Origin: Streptomyces bambusae
GTDB taxonomy: Bacteria; Actinomycetota; Actinomycetes; Streptomycetales; Streptomycetaceae
Assembly: GCF_019400985.1 (NCBI RefSeq)
Contig: NZ_WTFF01000034.1
Location: 1-33,947, forward strand
DNA: 33,947 bases
Direction: 5' to 3'
This document shows positions 1 through 6,038 of the stretch, piece by piece. Numbering within the stretch: position 1 is the stretch's first letter; the number at the start of each line of letters is the position of its first letter. The position numbers were made by a program, and so were the translations under genes. The notes beneath the pieces are model-generated. The model ran no database searches. It had not been told where the DNA came from and saw nothing but the letters and a program-made list of their open reading frames with translations.

Positions 1-2
1 CC

Positions 3-497
3 GCGGCCCCGGCCGCCCCCGCCGGCGCCGCGGCGGGCACGGCCTCCGGCGGGACCTCCGCCGGTGCTGCCTCGGCCGGCGCCGTGACCTCGGCCGGCTT
101 CACGGCTCCCGTCACCGGCGGGATCTCCACGCCGTACCGGCTGGCGGGCGGCATGTGGTCCAGCGGCTACCACACCGGCGTCGACTTCATCGCCGCCTCC
201 GGCACCACCGTCAAGGCGGTCGGCGCGGGCACCGTCGTCTCCGCCGGCTGGGGCGGCGCGTACGGCAACGAGGTCGTCATCCGGCACGCCGACGGGCACT
301 ACTCGCAGTACGCCCACCTGTCCCAGCTGTCCGTCTCCGTGGGCCAGAGCGTCACCGGCGGCCAGCGGATCGGCCTCTCCGGCTCCACCGGCAACTCGAC
401 CGGCCCGCACCTGCACTTCGAGATCCGCACCGGCTCCGGCTACGGCTCCGACGTCGACCCGCTCGCCTACCTCCGCTCGAAGGGCGTGACCATCTGA
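3..497 (+). CDS. M23-family metallopeptidase, C-terminal part (5' end outside window)
   Basis: The frame is open from the first bases, so the gene begins upstream. About 30 visible residues of Ala/Gly/Pro/Thr-rich linker precede a complete LytM/M23 domain. Visible zinc-site motifs are GYHTGVDF (first His and Asp) and HLHFEI (the HxH motif), with GNEVVIRHADG between them as usual in the family. M23 enzymes are secreted or surface endopeptidases that cut peptidoglycan cross-bridges or stem peptides. The linker suggests a longer exported protein with an N-terminal region not seen here. The GTG at 84 reads as an internal Val and is not taken as the start. A perfect hairpin follows the stop. Family assignment is secure; the exact cleavage specificity cannot be read. 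Confidence 0.93.
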   Translation, partial: AAPAAPAGAAAGTASGGTSAGAASAGAVTSAGFTAPVTGGISTPYRLAGGMWSSGYHTGVDFIAASGTTVKAVGAGTVVSAGWGGAYGNEVVIRHADGHYSQYAHLSQLSVSVGQSVTGGQRIGLSGSTGNSTGPHLHFEIRTGSGYGSDVDPLAYLRSKGVTI

Positions 498-559
498 CGG
501 CGGCGGGGTAGCGGCAGCGGCAGCGGCTTCGACTGAGGTCGCGGCTGCGCCCGGGGACA

Positions 560-596
560 CGTGAGGCCAGGGCCCGAGGGGGGTCCTGGCCTCACG
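560..596 (+). terminator. Intrinsic-type terminator hairpin after the M23 gene
   Basis: A perfect 12-bp inverted repeat, CGTGAGGCCAGG (560-571) and CCTGGCCTCACG (585-596), has a 13-nt loop and lies 63 bp after the peptidase stop. There is no T-tract, which is common for actinomycete terminators. Confidence 0.8.
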
Positions 597-694
597 CGCT
601 GTTATTCCGCGCCCGTCGGGTGGTATAGATCACGGCCCGTCAACCCCTTCCTACGGTGGCGTAGGTCACGTCGAGCGGTGAAGGATGTGGTCCC

Positions 695-1513
695 GTGGCA
701 GTGACGACAGAGACGACTACGACGACGACAACGACGATCAGCTCGACCTTCCGGCCCATCGGCTCGTACGCGGCGATCGGCGACAGCTTCACCGAGGGTG
801 TGGGGGACCCGGGTCCCGGGGGGAGCTTCGTCGGCTGGGCCGACCGGCTCGCCGTACTGCTCTCCGACCAGCACCCGGAGGACAGCTTCCGCTACGCCAA
901 CCTGGCCGTGCGCGGCCGGCTGCTGGACCAGATCGTGGACGAGCAGGTGCCGCGGGCCAAGGAGCTCGCGCCGGACCTGGTGTCCTTCTGCGCCGGCGGC
1001 AACGACATCATCCGGCCGGGCAGCGACCCCGACGCGGTGGCCGAGCGGTTCGAGGCGGCCGTCGCCGACCTCGTCGGCTCCGTCGGCCGGGTGATGATCA
1101 CCACCGGCTTCGACACCCGCGGGGTGCCGGTCCTCAAGCACCTGCGCGGCAAGGTCGCGACGTACTCGGCGCACGTGCGCGCCATCGCCGACCGCTACGA
1201 CTGCCCCGTGCTCGACCTGTGGTCCCTGAAGTCCGTCCAGGACCGCCGGGCTTGGGACGACGACCGGCTGCACCTGTCGCCCGAGGGCCACACCCGGGTC
1301 GCGCTGCGGGCCGCCCAGGTGCTCGGCCTCGACGTCCCCGCCGACCCGGACCAGCCCTGGCCGCCCCAGCAGCCGCGCGGCTCGGCCGAGGTCACCCGGG
1401 ACAACATCCACTGGGCGCGCGAACACCTCGTACCGTGGATCGGCCGACGGCTGCGCGGCGAGTCCTCCGGCGACCACGTGGAGGCCAAGCGCCCGGACCT
1501 GCTGCCGCTGTAA
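695..1513 (+). CDS. SGNH/GDSL-family hydrolase
   Basis: A 272-aa cytoplasmic esterase/lipase-type protein with no signal peptide. Block I GDSFTEG carries the nucleophile Ser near residue 31, block III GGND lies near residue 100, and block V DDRLHLSPEGH supplies the Asp-x-x-His pair near residue 190. These are the defining SGNH residues, so an ester- or acetyl-hydrolysing activity is likely; the substrate is unknown. The GTG start is preceded by AAGGA at 681-685, 9 nt upstream. The N-terminus is an odd run of Thr (TTETTTTTTTT) encoded by acg/act triplets, probably a slippage-prone, disordered tail. The gene stands alone, followed by a ~200-bp repeat-rich spacer. Confidence 0.9.
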   Translation: MAVTTETTTTTTTTISSTFRPIGSYAAIGDSFTEGVGDPGPGGSFVGWADRLAVLLSDQHPEDSFRYANLAVRGRLLDQIVDEQVPRAKELAPDLVSFCAGGNDIIRPGSDPDAVAERFEAAVADLVGSVGRVMITTGFDTRGVPVLKHLRGKVATYSAHVRAIADRYDCPVLDLWSLKSVQDRRAWDDDRLHLSPEGHTRVALRAAQVLGLDVPADPDQPWPPQQPRGSAEVTRDNIHWAREHLVPWIGRRLRGESSGDHVEAKRPDLLPL

Positions 1514-1595
1514 GAGGGGCCGGAGGGCCGGCCGGGCCGAACCGGAACCCGTCCGGCCCGGCCGAAGGCGGCACCGACTCGGCCGGTCGGCGCAC

Positions 1596-1650
1596 GGTCC
1601 GTGGGGGTGGGGCGGAATCCGGTCGGTCCGTGGGGGGCGGGGCGGAATCC
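1596..1650 (+). repeat. Two tandem ~25-bp GC-rich direct repeats upstream of the MBL gene
   Basis: Positions 1596-1620 and 1625-1650 are near-identical copies of GGTCCGTGGGGG-N-GGGGCGGAATCC, differing by one insertion and one substitution. They lie 75 bp before the start of the next gene, in a spacer that is also rich in GGCCGG. Confidence 0.8.
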
Positions 1651-1723
1651 TGACGGACCGGTGTGCGTTGGGTACGACGTAAGCCCGCAGGGACCACCCT
1701 GCCCCCACCTCCCAGGAGGCGCC

Positions 1724-2917
1724 TTGACCGGCTCCCGTCCCCTGCGTCCGCAGCTGCGCGCGATGCGGCCCGAAGCCTTCGGCGCGGACCCGTCCGGCGC
1801 CCGCCTGGAGCGGATCCGCCGCTCGCCGAACTTCGCCGACGGCGTCTTCCAGAACCCCGTCGGGGCCCGGACCAGGGCCGCCGGGTCGATGCGGGAGTTC
1901 GCCAAGATCTACTTCCACAAGGAATCGCGGCTGCGCCGCAGCCCCGGCGCGCCCATCCCCGTACACCCGACGACGCTGGCCGACCTCGCCAAGCCCCCGG
2001 CCACCGGGCTGCGGCTGACCTGGCTGGGCCACTCCAGCGTGCTCGCGGAGATCGACGGGCGCCGGGTGCTCTTCGACCCGGTGTGGGGAGAGCGGTGCTC
2101 TCCCTTCCCCTTCGCCGGACCCAAGCGGCTGCACCCCGTACCGCTGCCGCTGGCCGCCCTGGGCCCCGTGGACGCCGTGGTGATCTCGCACGACCACTAC
2201 GACCACCTCGACATGCCGACCGTCAAGCAGCTGGCCGGCACGGACACGGTCTTCGCCGTCCCGCTCGGCGTCGGCGCGCACCTGGAGCGCTGGGGCGTCT
2301 CCGCCGACCGGCTGCACGAGCTGGACTGGAACGAGACCACCCGGATCGCCGGCCTGTCACTGACCGCCACCCCGGCCCGCCACTTCTGCGGCCGCGGCCT
2401 GCGCAACCAGCAGCACACCCTGTGGGCGTCCTGGGCGGTCGCCGGCGACGAGCACCGCATCTTCCACAGCGGCGACACCGGCTACTTCCCCGGCTTCAAG
2501 GACATCGGCGCCGAGCACGGCCCGTTCGACGCGACGATGATCCAGATCGGCGCGTACTCGGAGTACTGGCCGGACATCCACATGACCCCCGAGGAAGGTC
2601 TCCAAGCGCACCTTGACCTGCAAGGATCCAAGCCGCACGGTGTGCTGCTCCCGATCCACTGGGGCACCTTCAACCTGGCCCTCCACGCCTGGGCGGAGCC
2701 GGGCGAGTGGACGGTCGACGCCGCGGAGGAGGCCGGCCAGCCGGTGGCGCTCCCGCGCCCGGGCGAGCCCTTCGAGCCTGCCGGAACACTGCCCGTGGAT
2801 CCCTGGTGGCGCCCGATCGCGCGCCCGATCGCCCACCCGTGGCGTCGTCCGAAGATGGCCGAACCGGTGCCGAGCGAGCCTCCGGTCGGCGATCTGGACC
2901 TGGCCGGCGAGCGGTGA
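1724..2917 (+). CDS. MBL-fold metallohydrolase, RomA/NAPE-PLD-like (Lactamase_B_2)
   Basis: About 397 aa. The metal-binding motif HDHYDHLDM lies near residue 156; FHSGDTGYF and PIHWGTF supply later ligands. The layout (WLGHSSVLAEIDG early, HxHxDH, SGDTG, IHWGTF) is typical of NAPE-PLD-like hydrolases and the bacterial RomA group, thought to act on phosphodiester or lipid-type substrates; the substrate here is unknown. The TTG start is chosen because AGGAGG (1714-1719) lies 4 nt before it and the protein then begins LTGSRPLRP; the frame is open further upstream to 1601 without good signals. Codons 330-349 (2712-2769) recur as a stray fragment at 7943-8000. The 3' end is overlapped on the other strand by the read-through of a truncated gene. 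Confidence 0.9.
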   Translation: MTGSRPLRPQLRAMRPEAFGADPSGARLERIRRSPNFADGVFQNPVGARTRAAGSMREFAKIYFHKESRLRRSPGAPIPVHPTTLADLAKPPATGLRLTWLGHSSVLAEIDGRRVLFDPVWGERCSPFPFAGPKRLHPVPLPLAALGPVDAVVISHDHYDHLDMPTVKQLAGTDTVFAVPLGVGAHLERWGVSADRLHELDWNETTRIAGLSLTATPARHFCGRGLRNQQHTLWASWAVAGDEHRIFHSGDTGYFPGFKDIGAEHGPFDATMIQIGAYSEYWPDIHMTPEEGLQAHLDLQGSKPHGVLLPIHWGTFNLALHAWAEPGEWTVDAAEEAGQPVALPRPGEPFEPAGTLPVDPWWRPIARPIAHPWRRPKMAEPVPSEPPVGDLDLAGER

Positions 2918-4676
2918 CGGCTCCCTTCTTCGCACGGGTCACCCCGTATGGTCGTGCACACGCGGACCGTGCGACTTTCCAGCGGCAGGGCGCCAGATGA
3001 TCGAGTCGATCCCGGCGTCTCGCGTAGTCACTGATCACCAGCGCCCGGGGGCTCCACCGCCAGGGCGTGCCCGACGTGTCTCGAGATGGAACAGACGGTT
3101 TGATCACGGAGTCTGTGGCGGGAGTGTCGCCCCGGATGGCGGCACCCGAACGGGAACCCTGTTCGATTGACCAAGCCCGCTGAACGGAAAGCGGAAGCCT
3201 TCTCAGGTCACCCCCACCGAGCCGGGCAAGCCAGCTGGGCAGCTGGCCGGGGGCGAAGTCGTTGCTGAAGACCTCCGGGCGTCGGCCGCAGCGGTAGACG
3301 TCCTCCTTGATGCTGCCGTGCGGCCGGAACTCCAGGCCGTGCAGCAGGGTCTGGTAGCCGGGACTCGCGGTGGAGACGACCAGCCGCCTGGTGCCCACGG
3401 CCTGCCGGAGGATGTAGCGGAGCAGTTGGGCGTGGACCGCCGGGTCGGCGCAGTACGCCGCGCCGAGGAAGAGTCCGCCGGCGGCGAGTTCGTCGGCGTG
3501 CTGCTGGAGCAACGGTTCGGTGGAGTCCGCGGTGCGCTCGCCGACCGTGAGCAAGCTCGCCAGGCCGACCGGCCTGCCGTCTGCGTTCCGGACCAGGTGG
3601 AAGGCGGAGATGTCGTCGGCGGCCCGGCGCTCGGCCATCCGGTCTGCCCGCCGCGGGTCGAAGCCGCCGGCGAGGGCCCACTCGCGCATCAGCCGACCGA
3701 TGTGGTCGGCATCCCCTGCAGTCGCGGTACGGAACTGCGAGGAGCGCTGCGTCGCCGGGAACAGTTCCTGCCGCAGCAGCGGATCGCCGGTCAGGAAGAC
3801 TCCCTGTTCGACCAGTTCGGCGCGCTCAACCGGATCTTGGGCGTGCTCCAGCAGCGCGATCCGGTATCCGGCGGCCCGGGCGCGGGCGGCCTCGTGGTCG
3901 CCCGGCTGCCGCCACCGGTAGGCGAGTTCGATCACGTGGCGGTACGGCTCGTCGAGCGCCAACCCCAACCGCCCACGGGTGACGATGCTCAAGTCCGCGA
4001 GCGCCGTGAAGAGTTCGGGCCCACCGGCCAGCAGCTTCTCGTCGGCTTTCCCGACAGTGGCGAGCAGCCGGAGGACATGATGCCGGCGTCGGCCGGGGAG
4101 TTCCCGGGCGAGCCGTTCGACGATCTCGGTGGCGAGGTGGTCCGCCACCGCCCCGGGCGCGGATGCCGGAGTCCCGGACCGCAGCGCCCGGTGCACGGCC
4201 TGCGCGAGCAACGGCAGGCCGCCTGCCAGGCGTACGGTGAGCTCGCGAGCCTCGATGCCCTCGTCCCCTTGCCCGGCTCCGGCTCCGGCTCCGACCATGA
4301 GGTCGTCGTCGGGCAGGGGCGGGACCGTCACGGTGACGGCGTCCGGGGGCCACTCGTCCAGGCGGCCGTGGAGCGGGCGGCGGCTCACCACCAGCAGCCG
4401 AGCGGCGGCGCCCAGCGCCTCGCGCACGGCCTCTCGTCCGCGGGGCCCGTCCGCGCTGTCGAGCACCAGTAGTCCGCCGAGCGGAGAGGGATGACCCCGC
4501 CACAGGGCGGCGGCCTGCGGACGGTCGAGATCGACGGCACAGGCCGCGTCCAGCGCGGCGGCGAGCCGCGACTTCCCGACGCCCAGCGGACCGGTCAGGT
4601 TGACCAGCGGGTGCGCGGCCACAGCCGACCGCAATTCCTCCAGGACGGCCGACCGCGACCCGTGGATTTCACTCAT
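2670..4676 (-). CDS. P-loop NTPase-GNAT-like fusion protein, 3'-truncated paralog
   Basis: The start ATG at 4676 gives MSEIHGSRSAVLEEL, which aligns residue for residue with the paralog starting at 6035. Walker A is GPLGVGKS near residue 30, followed by a Walker-B-like GGLLVLDSADGP and the shared VVSRRPL. An acetyltransferase-like region spans residues ~312-475, with EPLLQQHADELAAGGLFLG and STASPGYQTL. Homology with the paralog stops near 3213 (PSWLARLGGG). Beyond it the frame continues to 2670 through sequence with poor actinomycete codon use and then antisense to the MBL gene, so the last ~180 residues are not native. The C-terminal helical domain of the paralog is missing. An 8-codon upstream frame overlaps the start as ATGA. 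The role is unknown; the copy is probably impaired. Confidence 0.72.
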   Translation of the reverse strand: MSEIHGSRSAVLEELRSAVAAHPLVNLTGPLGVGKSRLAAALDAACAVDLDRPQAAALWRGHPSPLGGLLVLDSADGPRGREAVREALGAAARLLVVSRRPLHGRLDEWPPDAVTVTVPPLPDDDLMVGAGAGAGQGDEGIEARELTVRLAGGLPLLAQAVHRALRSGTPASAPGAVADHLATEIVERLARELPGRRRHHVLRLLATVGKADEKLLAGGPELFTALADLSIVTRGRLGLALDEPYRHVIELAYRWRQPGDHEAARARAAGYRIALLEHAQDPVERAELVEQGVFLTGDPLLRQELFPATQRSSQFRTATAGDADHIGRLMREWALAGGFDPRRADRMAERRAADDISAFHLVRNADGRPVGLASLLTVGERTADSTEPLLQQHADELAAGGLFLGAAYCADPAVHAQLLRYILRQAVGTRRLVVSTASPGYQTLLHGLEFRPHGSIKEDVYRCGRRPEVFSNDFAPGQLPSWLARLGGGDLRRLPLSVQRAWSIEQGSRSGAAIRGDTPATDSVIKPSVPSRDTSGTPWRWSPRALVISDYARRRDRLDHLAPCRWKVARSACARPYGVTRAKKGAVTARRPGPDRRPEARSAPVRPSSDDATGGRSGARSGATRDPRAVFRQARRARPGAGAPPAGRPPPRRRPSTRPAPPRRGGPG
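2712..2769 (+). repeat. Direct repeat copy A (inside MBL gene 3' part)
   Basis: Bases 2712-2757 are identical to 7943-7988 (46 of 46), and the following 12 bases match at 9. This copy encodes VDAAEEAGQPVALPRPGEP in the intact MBL gene. The repeat brackets the accessory block of NTPase-GNAT and lectin genes. Confidence 0.95.
2918..3213. other. Junction spacer with no recognisable gene of its own
   Basis: Between the MBL stop and the end of homology of the truncated paralog I see no gene with native codon bias on either strand. It contains only the non-native tail of the minus-strand frame. It probably marks a deletion or insertion junction. Confidence 0.5.
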
Positions 4677-4696
4677 CCCGCACCCGAACCCCTCAT
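4673..4696 (-). other. Tiny upstream frame overlapping the truncated paralog start (ATGA)
   Basis: The frame reads MRGSGAG and stops at TGA, whose first two bases are the TG of the ATG start of the NTPase-GNAT gene. GGTGAAG precedes it closely. A similar stop-start overlap is present at the paralog (6035). It could provide translational coupling or may be chance. The rest of the divergent 4677-4918 spacer holds no gene; no convincing -35/-10 pair was found. Confidence 0.3.
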
Positions 4697-4918
4697 GATC
4701 TTCACCGGCAGCGGCAGGACCATACCCAGCCGACCGCCCAGGCGTCCGGCGATCACTCAGACTGCTTGCAGGGCAGGAGGGTTGAGACTGTCGTGAGACT
4801 GCGGCAGCCCGTCCGGTCGGTAGCGTCATGCCCGCCGGATCCGGAGGGGGAACACCCCTTCCGGGACCGTATTTGGCAGGTACACCTCACTTGCGATCCG
4901 CCACTGGAAGGAACAACA

Positions 4919-5629
4919 ATGAAGTTGGCCCGCACATTCGCGGCGGCCCTCATGGCCGTGATCGCGGCCTTGTTCGTGATGCCCTCCGGCGCCACAGCCG
5001 CCACCGTCGCCGTCGCCACGGTGCCCACCACGGACAAGTACTTCACCGGCGACGGCTTGGGCCCGTACAACCTCGTCCAGCAGATAGCCGTCAACTCGGC
5101 CTACGCGCAGGCCGCGGCGGAAGGCTACCCGGCCTCTCTCTGCCACATCACCCAGGGGCCCACGCCGCCCGCCTTGGTGTGGGGCGAGACGTACCAGTCC
5201 CTCGTGAAGATCCACTGCTTCCCGCCGCCGCCGGCGGGCTCCGGCCCGATCGTCGCCGTGCCCAACGGCAAGTGCGTGGACGTCAAGGACGGCAGTACCA
5301 AGGACGGTGCCATCGTCCAGCTCTACAACTGCCACGGCGGCAACAACCAGATGTGGGTCCTGGAGCCCGACAAGACCATCCGCTCCATGGGCCACTGCCT
5401 GGACGTCCAGTACGCCAAGACGGACAACGGCTCGCGCCTCGGCCTGAACTCCTGCCACGGAGCCGCCAACCAGCAGTTCGAGCTGCTGCCCGGCGGCAAG
5501 CTGCGCAGCGTCCACTCCGGCAAGTGTGTGGACGTGGTCAGCTTCTTCACTGCCACCCGCCTCGTCATCTGGGACTGCTCCGACGCCCGTCCGTACCAGA
5601 ACTGGCGCGGCTCGGCCCTCGGCCTCTGA
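4919..5629 (+). CDS. Secreted ricin-type beta-trefoil lectin with orphan N-terminal region
   Basis: 236 aa. The start ATG follows GGAAGGA (4906-4912) at 6 nt. Residues 1-28 form a Sec signal peptide (MKLARTF, hydrophobic core, SGATA-A). Residues ~30-105 (TTDKYFTGDGLGPYN...) match no family I recognise; they contain Cys in SLCHIT and KIHCF that could pair. Residues ~112-230 form a ricin-B trefoil with three subdomains, each with a GKCVDV/GHCLDV strand and a QxW-type motif (NNQMWVL, NQQFEL, YQNWRG). Such domains bind galactose or other sugars on cell walls or glycans. No catalytic domain is visible. The gene sits between two NTPase-GNAT paralogs, divergent from the first and codirectional with the second. 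A strong hairpin terminates it, so it is a separate transcript. Confidence 0.88.
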   Translation: MKLARTFAAALMAVIAALFVMPSGATAATVAVATVPTTDKYFTGDGLGPYNLVQQIAVNSAYAQAAAEGYPASLCHITQGPTPPALVWGETYQSLVKIHCFPPPPAGSGPIVAVPNGKCVDVKDGSTKDGAIVQLYNCHGGNNQMWVLEPDKTIRSMGHCLDVQYAKTDNGSRLGLNSCHGAANQQFELLPGGKLRSVHSGKCVDVVSFFTATRLVIWDCSDARPYQNWRGSALGL

Positions 5630-5647
5630 ATCCCCGGACCCCCATGA

Positions 5648-5679
5648 GCACGGCCCCCGTCTCCCACCGGGGGCCGTGC
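5648..5679 (+). terminator. Terminator hairpin after the lectin gene
   Basis: A perfect 12-bp inverted repeat, GCACGGCCCCCG (5648-5659) and CGGGGGCCGTGC (5668-5679), has an 8-nt loop and lies 18 bp after the stop. Confidence 0.85.
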
Positions 5680-5686
5680 CTCTGCG

Positions 5687-5845
5687 TCAGCGGCCCGCCC
5701 TGCGCCCGCACGACTCGTTGAACCAGCGGTCCACCCCAGGCCCCGTGAGGAAGGACGTCCCGTACGTGGCGCCCGAGGGCGGAACCTCGACGAATGCCCC
5801 CGGATGTCTGCTTCGCCGTTGGCGTTGGAAGCATCCTTGGATGCG
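5687..5845 (-). pseudogene. Possible C-terminal remnant of a lost protein gene
   Basis: Read on the minus strand, a protein-like string with normal codon bias (GAFVEVPPSGATYGTS ... VDRWFNESCGRRAGR) ends at TGA (5687-5689). Upstream it can be joined to NANGEADIRG only through a one-base shift at a run of G (around 5807-5811). There is no start and the family is unknown. It could be the decayed end of a secreted protein, or a chance open stretch. Apart from this and the short upstream frame below, 5690-6034 holds nothing I can name. Confidence 0.25.
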
Positions 5846-5975
5846 GTCGGGAGCCTCGGACCTGTCCGAGGTCTCGAACAGGACGCACAGAACTGCAATG
5901 ATCTGAGGGCAAAGACCATGCCCGGCCGCGTCGGTCGACCTGGTCCGATCCGCGATGGAGGAGAATCACCGCACA

Positions 5976-6038
5976 GTGCGCATCCCGTCCCGATCTGACC
6001 GGCGCAGACAGGCGTTCTTCGGTCAGGCCATCGCGTGA
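5976..6038 (+). CDS. Possible 20-aa leader peptide overlapping the next gene's start
   Basis: GTG at 5976 opens a frame of 20 codons (MRIPSRSDRRRQAFFGQAIA). Its TGA (6036-6038) overlaps the GTG start at 6035 in a GTGA arrangement. GGAGGAG (5957-5963) lies 12 nt upstream, better than anything directly before 6035. This would make translation of the NTPase-GNAT gene coupled to the leader. The peptide is Arg-rich and has no relatives I know. Confidence 0.35.
   Translation: MRIPSRSDRRRQAFFGQAIA

Noticed and set aside
602..2317. Long minus-strand open frame (571 codons) over the SGNH and MBL genes
   Set aside because: Antisense shadow of high-GC coding DNA; its Val/Gly/Arg-rich translation has no family motifs, while both plus-strand genes have clear catalytic motifs.
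2930..3213. Possible tRNA or attachment site at the truncation junction (GGGTTCCCGTTCGGGTGCC-like stretch)
   Set aside because: No cloverleaf can be built and no acceptor stem or anticodon arm is visible.
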